64,000 nucleotides of DNA, from positions 20,959,863 through 21,023,862 of the forward strand of contig JAJEKV010000016.1 in assembly GCA_021234155.1 (NCBI GenBank), read 5' to 3'. The notes beneath the pieces are model-generated. The model had not been told where the DNA came from, searched no databases, and worked only from the letters and a program-made list of their open reading frames with translations. The position numbers and the translations under genes were made by a program. Of the stretch, positions 42,901 to 54,210 are shown piece after piece (the first letter of the stretch is position 1; each line of letters starts with the position of its first letter). The DNA is from Isoetes taiwanensis (taxonomy: Eukaryota; Streptophyta; Lycopodiopsida; Isoetales; Isoetaceae).

Positions 42901-45900
42901 CTGAGCAAGCGAGAGCCGGTATAAAGGTAATTTCCACGGTAGGGAAGGCTAAAGCTAAGTCATTCATAGTCTTGATAGACTCGGGGAAGTAGCCATAACT
43001 TTGCATCCCGAGAATGGTTCGGATGTTGAAGTTGAAGCCGCTAAAGTCAAAGCCAAGACCCGTTATTTTAGCAAGTGGTGCGATAAAGGCGGGACGGCGG
43101 GCAAGAATTAACCGACATCGACTTGCGAGGGATTAATATCCGGATGGGGGCGAAGTAATGGGCATTGGAAAGTATGACTTGATCATAGGAATGGAGTACC
43201 TTGGGCAGCGGGGGCCATTATCGGCTAATGGAAGCGGAAGGTGACCTTCCCAGCGGCAACGGCAAGATCATTGAGATAACAGTGCGAAGTTGTTCCCATC
43301 ATGCGGTGCATGTCTTCTAAGCGGTTGTTCAAGTGCATCAAGAGTGAGCAAGTGGCATACATCTTCAAGCTTGAGATTAGTGAGCCGAATCGAAGGAAGC
43401 AAAAGGAAGACAACGCGCTCGGCAAGTTGCGAAGCAAGTATCTCGGCTAATCACGGAGTTCCATGATCTCTTTCCGGATGAGATCAAGCGGCTCCCTCCT
43501 TATAGGAAGTCGAGTGCGAGATAGCTTTTCGAACCTGGGACAAAAGCCAACAAGTAAGGCTCCATATAGAATGACAACCACGGGGAGTTGCCGGGCTGAA
43601 AAAGCGATTCGCGAGGGGCTGCTTTCGACCTAGGTTTCATTAGACCTAGCGTCTCGCCCGTTTGGGGCGCCCATTCTTTTGTCAAGAAGAAGGATGGATC
43701 TTTGAGAATGTGCATAGACTATAGGCAGGTTGAATAAGCACACCATTAAGAACAAATCTGGCGCTCCCAAGATCGGGACGACTTGATGGATCAGCTCAAG
43801 GTGCAAAGATCTTCTCAAAATCGACTTAAGGTCGGGATATCACCCGATCGGGATAAAAGGAAGAAGATATCCATAAGACCAGCCTTGAGCGGTATGGGCA
43901 TTATGAGTTCACGGTAATGCCTTTCGGCTTATCAAATGCCCCCAAGCGTTCATGAGGCTCATGAGCGATATCTTCGAGGAGGTTCACGGACACCTTTGTG
44001 ATTGTTTTCTTTGGCGACATTTTGGTGTATAGCAGATCCCTTGAAGAACGCATTACAACACTTGAGAAGAGTGCTAGAGAAGTTGAAGAGGCACCGGTTA
44101 TGCGTAAGTTGTCGAAGTGCCGCCGCCAGCGAGAAAAGGTGGAGTATCTAGGTCATGTGATCTCAGGCGAAGGCATCTCAACGGACCCGCCAAGATTGAG
44201 GCCGTCATTCGATTGGCCAGCGCGAAGAATGTGCATGAAGTCGAAGTTTCCTCGGCCTAGCGGTACTACTGAGGAAGTTCGTGAAGAACTTTGCTAAGAT
44301 AGCAGCCGGATTAACGAGACGGCGAGGGAGAGAAGGTGAAAGATTGGGTAGAGCATTGGCACAAGAAAGCCCAAAAGGGGTTTGAATTGTTGAAGGAAGC
44401 TTTAACAACAGCCCGATCTTAACCACCCGGACGGGAGAAAGATAAGCTTGTAGCAACGGATGCGAGTAAGATAGCTACGGTGCGGTGCTTATATGCAAGA
44501 AAGCGTGTGGTAGCGTATGATTTCGGGAAGATGAGCGGCCAGAGCCTTGGCGCTACCCAACGCCACGATCGGGGAGTTGCCGCGGTTGTCGGGGCATTAA
44601 GAATATGGAGGCATTATCTCTTGGGAAGGAAGTTCGGTTGGATACGAGCCATCGAGCCTCCAATATGTATTCACGCAACCACACCTTAATCGAGGCGTGC
44701 GGAGATGGATGGAGTTCCTCGAAGAATATGACTTTGATATAGTCTACAAGCCGGGGAAGCTCAATGTGGTAGCAGATGCACTTTCAAGGCATCCCCTGGC
44801 AACTAGAGTGCATTGTAATGCAATTTCGATGCTCTCCAGCGACTTTGGTAAAAGGATTGAAGAGTCCTTGCCAGCGGATGTGGATTTCAGGGAAGTATGG
44901 GCAAGCCTTTTGAAGGAGGCTAGAACGGATAAAAAGCGGGGAGGCCTTCAAGCATTATATAAGAAGGAAGGCAACTGTTATACCATAAGAACAAGTTGTG
45001 CGTAAATCATCGGGGTGTAAGGAAGTTGATCCTCCATGACACGCTACTTGACCCAATAATAGCTGGCCATCGGGATTCATGAAAACATATTTCAAAGTCT
45101 TGTGACTATTATTGGCCGGGGAATGAAGAAGCAAATAGCTTCGCTACATCAAGGAATGCCGGCTATGCGGCCAGAGGCGAAAGGCGGGGGCGACCGAATT
45201 CAGGGGCATTAGAGCCATTAGCGGTGCCAAGCGCTAAGTGGGAGGTAATCGGCATGGATTTCATCCGCGGGACTCCCAAGGACGATGAGAGGCAAGGATG
45301 CCTTAATGGTAGTGGTCGACAAGTTGTCGAAGATGGCACATTTTGTGCCTTGCGGAACCTGAGAATCTGACCATGGATACGACAAAGCTCTTCACCAAAG
45401 AGATCTTGGGCTTCATGGCATGCCAAGGAGATCATCTCCGGCGAGGGATCGAAGTTCATGGCGCCTTTGGCAAGACCTCTTTCGCGACGATCGGACGAAG
45501 CTATCCATGAGCCGCGGCATATCATCCCTCGGACGGATGGCGGACGGAGGCCGGACCAGCGATTTTTAGAGGACATGCTACGAAACTATATGCGGAATAA
45601 GCAAGGTATGTGGGAAGAATTTATTCACTTGGTGGAGTTTGCATACAATAGCACCAAGCGGGAATCATCCCAAATGTCGCCGTTTATGATCAATTACGGC
45701 TATCGATTGCCTAACTCGGACACTTGGCACAACCCGTGTCAAAAGTGGAAGTTTTCGCGGCGGATGTTGGCCGATATGCGGCGGCTTCGTAGAGGAAGTT
45801 CGTGGCTATATATGCTAGCGACAAGAAGTCGGCAAAAGAGCGTCGCCGACAAGCATCGAAACGATAAGAGAGTTCAAAGTTGGAGATGATGTTTGGCTCA

Positions 45901-46358
45901 AGATTAAGGTGAAGCGGTGGCTTCGGGATCGGCAATTGCAAGAAGCTTGCTCCAAAGGTGGGCTGGACCTTTCGGAATAGTCGAGAAACTAGGCAATCAA
46001 GCCTACGGGCTAGACTTGCCCGGCACACCTAAAGATTCATAAGGTCTTCCACGTGAGTTTTGCTGAAGAGGCATACCCCCAAATCGAGGCGAAGTCTTGG
46101 ATTATGTATTTGTTGGAAATAGCGGAGGAACAATTTGGAAATAGTCCCAATTGATTCTTGATAAAGCTTTCAAGAAAAGCGAGGAGATCGGAATTCCTCC
46201 GATTATTTGGTCAAGTGGAAACACTTACCGGTGGAAGGCATGCGTGGGTACTTAAGAAAGATTTAGTAAAAGCAAATTACCCACGGTTTATGGAGCAATG
46301 GGACGGCAAGGTCATCTCAGAAGAAATCGGCTCGGGCATGTCGATTTGTGTAGGTTAA
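42900..46358 (+). pseudogene. Copy C protease-RT-RNase H-integrase-chromodomain
   Basis: Protease KAKSFIVLIDSG near 42950-42987. RT near 43560-44250, with FFGD where copies A and D have FFDD. RNase H near 44330-44800 (RRWMEFLEEYDFDIVYKPGK, LNVVADALSRHPL). Integrase near 45225-45700 ([34 protein letters not shown]). Chromodomain near 46100-46350, where the stop shared by all copies follows MSICVG. Order is complete but frames are broken, mostly at former CAG/CTG sites. Confidence 0.8.
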
Positions 46359-47208
46359 TGCTTGTATAGTTAAGATTAATCGCATGCCACCCACGCTTAG
46401 TATGGGTCATCGTTGTCACCGATGATGGGACCACTACGGTGATCTCTAGGCGTGGTGTAATGTCAATGTAGGCATGACCGCGTTCCGCTTTGGGCGAGTG
46501 GAAGGTAGATTAGAAAGTCTATACGTTCCACGGAGTAGGCGACCTCGAAGAAAGGAGGTCATTGAGGAATGCATTGATAGGAAAAGCACCTTTAGCCCCA
46601 TATATGCTTTGATAGGAGGAATCTATCCTTTCAGCCCCCCCCGAGAAGGATATCCTCTGTTGGGCAACTAGAGGTGTAGGCATGAAAGGCATATAGGCAT
46701 GTGCGGTTGTCTCCATGCCATAATGGAAGATTCACCCTCTTCCTACTGTAGGGAGATTAGCCATGCATCCATGTAGATAGGTGGGGTGGTCACCATATAA
46801 CCAAAAATTTTAATTAATAATTAAATGGTACTAGCGTAGTGTCGAGGCCTGTGCAGCCGATTAGAAGCTCAGGAGGGCAAGGAGGTCGAGCCTCACGAAG
46901 ACTTTGCAACACAAATTTTGTTGGAATGTGTTGCAAGGAATGAAGAGTGCCTCGAGCGTTAATTTTAAATTTTGATAAACTTAATCGTAATGTTAAGTGA
47001 AGTTTGGAGTAATTTGTCTAGTAATGTATTGAATTGATAAGTTATTTCATAATATAATGATGTAATAATGTCATAAAAATATTACCTTGAGGTAATTGTA
47101 ATAAATGTGTAAGTATTATAGGAGTATATCATTATGCATCGGGTTGATTGCAAGGTTAGGAAGATTCAAGGTGGGGAGAACCCGCGATCTTTGCGGGCAA
47201 ACATCATT
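46359..47208 (+). other. Copy C 3' noncoding region
   Basis: About 850 bp without a conserved ORF. It contains ATTACCTTGAGGTAAT near 47080 and AT-rich stretches, as in copies A, B and D. Confidence 0.7.
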
Positions 47209-47224
47209 TCAAGGTGGGGGAGAA
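47205..47224 (+). other. Copy C polypurine tract
   Basis: TTCAAGGTGGGGGAGAA immediately before the LTR TGTGACGTTC. Confidence 0.85.
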
Positions 47225-48928
47225 TGTGACGTTCCAGCCGACGATATCGCTCCCGGGATGTATATTATCTTGCGCCGTCCGCATTACCGCCACCCCGATT
47301 GGCGTGTACGCAAGCGTATAGCCAAGTGGGTAGCCCTAGGGGGCAACTTGCTAAGAATGTGCATTAGTATTAATGTGCACATTTTCCAATGTACACATTA
47401 ATGTGGGCACACATTTCCATGTGGCCACTTGATGCCAAGTGGGCCATACCCATAGGTGCAAGTAATGTGCACATTTTCCAATGTACACATTCATTAATGT
47501 GCACACATTTCCATGTGAGCACATTTGGTGCCTACATTTCCATGTGGGCACATTTGGCCACCTAGCCCTTAAAGGCAAGTGGGCCCATTACCAATTATCC
47601 CACATGCCAAAGGGGATAATTGGAAACCCTAGCCACCCCCTTGTCTATATAGGGTAGGAAACCCTAACTAACCTAATTTAATTTTAGGGTTTTAGGGTTT
47701 GAACTTCTGTTTTGGGCTGCCTCAGCGGCAAAAAAGCATCGAACTTCTGCTTGGGAGAATTACATCCTTAGTTTCGAGAGATTGAAGCGTTTTATTGAGG
47801 ATGGTCGAGCTCAGGTCAGGAGGAGCCCCTCAAGGATCAGGTATTTGGCCAATTAGATAGTCTAAACCCTATTTTAGGCATTGAATCAGTAGGTTTAGCC
47901 TATTAGATTGCCCATAGCAGCCCTCTAGAACTCTAGATAGCAGATTCTAACTAAAGAACCTAACTCTATGATATAGATTAGATCTTGTTCTTTAGTTCTT
48001 CTGTGATGTATATGGATGATGTATCTCTGTGAACTCCTTGTATTGGGAAGGGGGGTAGAGACCTAAAGCTTGGTAGTTGATGCTCCTAGAGTAGCCTCTC
48101 TAGCACACTGTAGATGCGGCCTGTGCACAAGAGCCACACCTGGTTGTGGGTGAAGGGGCCAGACTGGCTTATAAGGAGGTTCATGTCCTGACTCTTGAAC
48201 GACCCCTCTGGTGTGTAAAGACTGCCGGGGGTCACTGTGACTAGGTCTAATGGCTTGCCACTGCGTGTGGGCAAGGCATGGGCTCGACACTCGTGAGGTG
48301 GTGAATATGACCTTCCATTGAGTTCAAGTCGAATACGGGCAGTGGCCCTCTAGTCACCTTGAGTCAGCATTGTAGATCTCTGGAGGGAGAAATCCCTACC
48401 TGCCCCATCGGAACTGGGGAGATGTAACCCAGGATATAGCCCCCTTGGCTATGCATCCCGTGAGGCGGCAGTCAGTCCCAACACTTTTCAGCCTACTCGC
48501 AAAGTGTGCGAGGGGCGGATGGAGTGGACAACCCTATGCCATGTTCTTATGCGGCCAAATCCATTGCCATGAGTGCATGCGCAATGAACTCACGGAGACC
48601 CAAGCCGTCAGTCATCCCTTTGAGTCTGAGCCTTGGGTAGGATTCCCTATGTGATGTGCTGATCTTGTCTATGCAGATATGTGGAGGACCATCCTTCGCG
48701 ATGGTCATATGATGTTGATGTATGTGCTACTGACATGTATGTTTATGCTTCCGCAGCTAGGTAGGCCCTGAGGGAGATGGGGTGCAATGACCCTTCCACT
48801 CTTCCCACTGGAACCCGTCACGGTTGCAGTGTCATGTGGAGGGCCCTGTATTAGCATGGAGCTGGTATGGGGGATGAACTCCTGTTTGTATACGGTGAGG
48901 GCACCGTATACGAGTAGGGGACGTCACA
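47225..48928 (+). repeat. Copy C 3' LTR
   Basis: TGTGACGTTC ... GGGGACGTCACA, with a terminal inverted repeat TGTGACG/CGTCACA. 1704 bp, collinear with 35565-37273. TATATAGGG near 47645. Confidence 0.92.
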
Positions 48929-48933
48929 GTCTT
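48929..48933. repeat. Target-site duplication GTCTT, right copy
   Basis: Matches 35560-35564. Copy B integrase resumes at once (CCACGTGAGTTTGCTGAAG). Confidence 0.92.
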
Positions 48934-49239
48934 CCACGTGAGTTTGCTGAAGAAGCATACCCCAAACCCAGACGAAGTCTTGGATTCGCCAACGTTGTTG
49001 GAAATGACGGAGGAACAGCTGGAAATAGTTCCAGAATTGATTCTTGATAAAGCTTTCAAGAAAACGAGGGAGATCGAAATTCCTCAAAGTATTTGGTCAA
49101 GTGGAAACACTTACCGTGGAAGACTTGACGTGGGTACTTAAGAAAGATTTAGTTAAGCAATACCCACGTTTATGGAGCAATGGGGACGGCAAGGTCATCT
49201 CCGAAGAAATCGGCTTTCGGGCATGTCGATTTGTGTAGG
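48934..49239 (+). pseudogene. Copy B integrase end and chromodomain (right part)
   Basis: SLLKKHTPNPDEVLDSPTLL then LEIVPELILDKAFKKTR in one frame, and DLTWVLKKDLVKQY in another. It corresponds to residues ~255-350 of the intact frame in copy D, with frameshifts near 49075 and 49180. Confidence 0.8.
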
Positions 49240-50109
49240 TTAATTCTTGTATAGAAAGATTAATCTACGCATGCAACCTATGCTTGGTATGGAGTGGCAT
49301 CGTTGCTACCGATGATGGGACCACCACGGTGATCTCTAGGGCGTGGTGTAATGCCAATGTAGGCATGACCGTTTCCGCTTTTAGGCAGTGGAAGGTAGAT
49401 TAGAAAGTCTACTACGTCCCATCTAAGTAGGCGACCTAGAGAAAAGGAGGTCATGAAGGAATGCATGGATAGGGAAAGCACCTTTAGCCCCATATATGCT
49501 TTGATAGGAGGAATCTATCGCCAGCGCCCACGCGAGAAGGATATCCTCCACGCCGGGCAACTAGAGGTGTAGGCATGGCGGCATATAGGCATGTGGAATT
49601 TGTCTCGCGGCCATAATGGAAGATTCACCCTCTTCCCTGGAGGAGATTAGCCATGCATCCATGTAGATAGGTGGGGTGGTCACCATATAACCAAAATTTT
49701 ATTTAATAATTAAATGGTACTAACGTGAGTGTCGACTGCAGAGGCCGATGAAGCTCGAGGAGGGCAAGGAGGTTCGTGATTTGAAAACTTGCAACACAAA
49801 TTTTGTTGGAATGTGTTGCAAAGGAATGAAGAGTGCCTCAGGGGCGTTAATTTTAAATTTTGATAAACTTAATTGTAATGTTAAGCGAATTTTGGAGTAA
49901 TCCGTTAGTAATGTTGTGAATTGATAAGTTATGTTATAATATAATAATGTGATAATGGCATAAAAATATTACCTTAAGGTAATTTTAAGAAATGTGTAAG
50001 AATTATAGTAGTAATCGTATGTATCAGGTTGATTGCAGGTTACGATGATCCCAAGGTGGGGAGACCCACGATCTTTGCCGGGACAAACATCATTTCAAGG
50101 TGGGGAGAA
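49240..50109 (+). other. Copy B 3' noncoding region and polypurine tract
   Basis: Noncoding, collinear with 55264-56122. ATTACCTTAAGGTAAT palindrome near 49967-49982. Ends TTTCAAGGTGGGGAGAA before the LTR. Confidence 0.75.
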
Positions 50110-51794
50110 TGTGGCGTTCCGACCGATATCGCCCGGGGCATATATCACATCTTGCCTAAAATCGCAGCGTACCGCCCCTCGGTGGCGATGTGCGCTAGCG
50201 TGTAGCCAGGTGAGTAGCCCTAGGGGGCAACTTGCCAGAAATATGTGCAACTATTAATGTGCACATTTTCCAATGTACACATTAATGTGGGCACACATTT
50301 CCAAGTGGACACTTCATGCCAAGTGGGCCACACCCATAGGTGCAATTAATGTGCACATTTTCCAATGTACACATTAATGTGGGCACACACTTCCATGTGT
50401 GCACATTTGGCCACCCTAGCCCTTAAAGGCAAGTGGGCCCATTTCCAATTATCCCACATGCCAAAAGGGATAATTGGAAACCCTAGCCAACTCCCTTGTC
50501 TATTTAGGGTAGGAAACCCTAACTAGCCCATTTTTTCGATTTTAGGGCTTCAGGGACTCTGTTTTGGGCTGCCTCAGCGGCAAAAGCGCATCCCAACTTC
50601 GGATTAGGAGAGTTGCATCCTTAGTTTCTCTAGATTCGAGCGTTTCAGCAGGATGGTCGAGCTCAGGTCAGGGGGAGGAGCCCCTCAAGGATCAGGTATT
50701 TGGCCAATTAGATAGTCTAAACCCTATTTTAGTCATTGAATCAGTAGGTTTAGCCTATTAGATTGGCCATCCGTTCTCTAGATAGCGTGTGATTCTAACT
50801 AAAGAACCTAACTCTATGATTGTAGGTTAGATCTTGTTCTTTAGTTCTTACGTGATGTATATGGATGATGTATCTCTATGAACTCCTTGTATTGGGAAGG
50901 GGGTAGAGACCTAAAAAGCTTTGTAGTTGATGCTCCTAGAGTAGCCTCTCTAGCACTTGTAGATGCGGCATTGTGCACAAGAGCCACACACGGTTGTGGG
51001 TGAAGGGGCCGACCGGCTTATAAAGAGGTTTCGTGTTCGACTCTGAGCGATCCCTATGGTGTGTTAGTGCTTTGCCGGGATCATTGTGACTAGGTCTAAT
51101 GGCTTGCCGCTGCGTGTGGGCAAGGCATGGGCTCGACACTCGTGAGGTGGTGAATATGACCTTCCATTGAGTTCAAGTGGGTAATGCGGGCGGTGGCCCT
51201 CTAGTCACCTTGAGTCGGCATGTAGATCTCTCGGAGGGAGAGATCCCTACCGCCCCATCGGGCTGGGGAGATGTAACCCGGGGATATAGCCCCCTTGGCT
51301 ATGCATCCCGTGAGGGCTACTGATCGGGTCCCAACACTTTTCAGCCTACTCGCAGAAAAGTGTGCAGGGAGGGGCGGATGGAGTGGACAACCCTAAGCCA
51401 TGTTCATATGCCGGCCAAATCCATTGCCATGAATTACATGCGCAATGAACTCGGAGACCCAAGCCATCGGTCATCCCTTGAGTCCGAGCCTTGGGTAGGA
51501 TTCCCTATGTGATGTCTTTGATCTTTGTCTATGCAGATATGTGGAGGACCATCCTCCGTGATGGTCATATGATGTTGATGTATGTACTCTTGACATGTAT
51601 GTTTTACGCTTCAGCGACTAGGTAGGCCCCGAGGGAGGCGGGGTGCAATGACCCTTCCACTCTTCCCACTTTGGAACCCGTCCACGGTTTGCGGTGTCAT
51701 GTGGAGGGGCCCCTGATTAGCATGGAGCTGGTATGGGGATGAACTCCTGTTTGCATACGGTGAGTCGGGCAGATATCACAGTAGGGGACGTCCT
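50110..51794 (+). repeat. LTR shared by copies B (3') and D (5')
   Basis: Preceded by B's polypurine tract and followed by D's primer site, with no target duplication, so a single LTR serves both copies. Starts TGTGGCGTTC and ends about 51794. Confidence 0.85.
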
Positions 51795-51795
51795 G

Positions 51796-51808
51796 TGGTA
51801 TCGAGCAA
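51796..51808 (+). other. Copy D primer site fused to protease region
   Basis: TGGTATCGAGC runs straight into AAGCGAGA of the protease-upstream region. GAGCAA occurs at both parental positions (after the primer site in E at 57812, and in CTGAGCAAGCGAG of C at 42900-42912), so the deletion has 5-6 bp of microhomology. Relative to copy E it removes ~5.7 kb. Confidence 0.75.
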
Positions 51809-52400
51809 GCGAGACGCAATTATAAGGTAATTTCCACGGTAGGGAAGGCTAAAGCTAAGTCCTTCATAGTCTTGATAGACTCAGGAAGTAGCCATAACTT
51901 TGCATCCCCAGAATGGTTCAAATGTTGAAGTTGAAGCCGCTAAAGTCAAAGCCCGGACCAGTGGTTTTAGCAAGTGGCCTTGATAAAAGGCGACGGCGGG
52001 CAAGAGAATTAACCGACATCGACTTACCGGGATTAATATCCGGATGGGGGCAGAAGTAATGGGCATTGGAAAGTATGACTTGATCATAGGAATGGAGTAC
52101 CTTGGGCGCGGGGGCCATTATCATTGTGGAAAGCCGGAAGGTGACCTTCCCAGCGCGCCCGATGGCAAGATCATTGAAATAACAGGTAAGGAAGTTGTTC
52201 CCATCATGCAGTGTATGTCTTCTAAACGCTGTTCAAGTGCATCAAGAGTGAGCAAGTGGCATACATCTTCAAGCTTGAGATTAGTGAGCGAATCGGAAGG
52301 AAGCAAAGAAGACAAGGTGCTTTCGGCCAGTTCCGGAGCAAGTAGCTAAAGGCGATCCACGGAGTTCCATGATCTCTTTCCAGATGAGATCAAGCAGCTC
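51809..52400 (+). pseudogene. Copy D protease region
   Basis: AAGTCCTTCATAGTCTTGAT encodes KSFIVLID of the aspartic protease, followed by the conserved MGIGKYDLIIGMEYLG near 52055-52105. Frames broken. Confidence 0.65.
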
Positions 52401-53512
52401 CCTCCTTATAGGGGAGTTGAGTGCGAGATTGCACTCGAACCAGGAACAAAGCCAACAAGTAAGGCTCCATATAGAATGACAACGCAGGAGTTGTCGGGCT
52501 GAAAAAGCGATTCTGCGAGGAGGCTGCTCGACCTAGGTTTCATTAGACCTAGTGTCTCGCCGTTTGGAGCGCCTATTCTTTTTGTCAAGAAGAAGGACGG
52601 ATCTTTGAGGATGTGCATAGACTATAGACAGTTGAATAAGCACACCATTAAGAACAAGTATGCGCTTCCAAGATCGGGGCGACTTGATGGATCAGCTCGA
52701 GGGGAGCAAAGATCTTCTCCAAAATCGACTTAAAGGTCAGGTTATCATCGGATCAGGATAAAGGAAGAAGATATCCATAAGACCGCCCGGAAGCAGCGGT
52801 ATGGGCATTATGAGTTCCGCAGTAATGCCTTTGGCTTATCAAATGCCCCATAGCGTTCATGAGGCTCATGAGCGATATCTTCGAGGAGTTCACGGACACC
52901 TTTGTAATTGTTTTCTTTGACGACATTTTGGTGTATAGCAGATCCCTTGAAGAGCACGTACAACACTTGAGAAGAGTGCTAGAGAAGTTGAAGAGGCACC
53001 AGTTGTACGCCAAGTTGTCGAAGTGCCACTTCGCAACAGAAAAGGTGGAGTATCTAGGTCATGTGATCTCAGCAGAAGGCATCTCAACAGACCCCGCCAA
53101 GATTGAAGCCGTCATTCAGTGGCCGGCGCCGAAGAATGTGCATGAAGTCAGAAGTTTCCTCGGCCTAGCAGGGTACTACAGGAAGTTCGTGAAGAACTTT
53201 GCTAAGATAGCAGCCCCGTTAACAGACCTGACGAGGGCAGAGAAGGTGAAAGATTGGGTAGAGCATTGGCACAAGAAAGCCCAAAAGGGGTTCGAATTGT
53301 TGAAGGAAGCTTTAACAACAGCCCCAGTCTTAACCCTGCCGGATCCGGAGAAAGATAAGCTTGTAGCAACAGATGCGAGTAAGATAGCTACAGGTGCAGT
53401 GCTTATGCAAGAAGAGCGCGTGGTAGCGTATGATTCCAGGAAGATGAACGACGCCGAGACGCGCTACCCAACGACGTCATCGAGGAGTTGCTTGCGGTTG
53501 TCGGGGCATTAA
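52400..53512 (+). pseudogene. Copy D reverse transcriptase and RNase H, partly intact
   Basis: Up to 52850 the frames are broken ([20 protein letters not shown] near 52610-52670). From 52859 a 217-codon frame is open: [59 protein letters not shown], then RNase H with LVATDASKIATGAVLMQEE. It breaks again near 53475 with a duplicated GACGTCATCGAGGAG-like stretch in place of the clean sequence in copy A. Confidence 0.88.
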
Positions 53513-54210
53513 GAATATGGAGGCATTTATCTCTTGGGAAGGAAGTTCCAATTGGATACAGCAAACCATCGAGCCTCAATATGTATTCACACAACCCACA
53601 CTGAATCACGAGGCGTGAGGAGATGGATGGAGTTCCTCGAAGAATATGACTTTGATATAGTCTACAAGCGGGGAAGCTCAATGTGGTAGCAGATGCGCTT
53701 TCAAGGCATCCCACGACAACTAGAGTGCATTGCAATGCAATTTCGGCGCTCTCCGGTGACTTTGGTAAAAGGATTGAAGAGTCCTTGCCAGCGGATGGGG
53801 ATTTCGGGGAAGTATGGGCAAGCCTTCGAAGGAGGCTAGAAACGGATAAAGAGCGGGAGGCCTTCAAGCATTATAAGAAGGAAGGCAACCTGTTATACCA
53901 TAAGAGCAAGTTATGCGTGCAGAATCATCAGGTGTAAGGAAGTTAATCCTCCATGACCGCTACAACACCCAATAGCTGGCCATCGCGGGATTCATGAAAA
54001 CATATTTCAAAGTCGCAGCGGCTATTATTGGCCGAGGAATGAAGAAGCAAATAGCTTCGCTACATCAAGGAATGTCGGCTATGCCAGCAGACGAAGGCGG
54101 GCGGCTTAATTCGAGGGCATTAGAGCCATTAGCGGTGCCAAGCGCTAAGTGGGAGGTAATCAGCATGGATTTCATCACGGGACTTAAGAAAACGGAGAGG
54201 CAAGGATGCC
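53513..54210 (+). pseudogene. Copy D RNase H end and integrase HHCC finger
   Basis: NVVADALSRHP near 53680-53710, FGKRIEESLPADGDF near 53760-53810, and the finger region near 53930-54080 with frame breaks. Collinear with 24860-24444 of copy A. Confidence 0.75.

Larger units (their letters stand above)
35565..48928 (+). mobile_element. Family-2 copy C, complete 13.4-kb element (subfamily 1)
   Basis: 13,364 bp with two ~1.7-kb LTRs and a perfect 5-bp target duplication. Order: LTR, primer site, hairpin, ORFa, ORFb, gag, protease, RT, RNase H, integrase, chromodomain, ~870-bp 3' noncoding region, polypurine tract, LTR. The LTRs differ mostly at CAG/CTG sites, so the insertion may be young. The size is well above the usual 5-8 kb of chromoviruses because of the long LTRs and the two extra ORFs. 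Confidence 0.92.
31554..51794 (+). mobile_element. Family-2 copy B, plus strand, interrupted by copy C
   Basis: Left part 31554-35564 (gag knuckle to late integrase), right part 48929-50109 (late integrase, chromodomain, 3' noncoding region, polypurine tract), then the LTR 50110-51794. The two parts join exactly through the duplicated GTCTT flanking copy C. The 5' LTR, ORFa, ORFb and most of gag are missing. Confidence 0.85.

Noticed and set aside
47351-47578. Short Cys/His-rich frames such as CVPTLMCTLENVHINTNAHS in the LTRs
   Set aside because: They come from the AATGTGCACATT palindromic repeats on either strand and are not conserved as proteins between LTRs.
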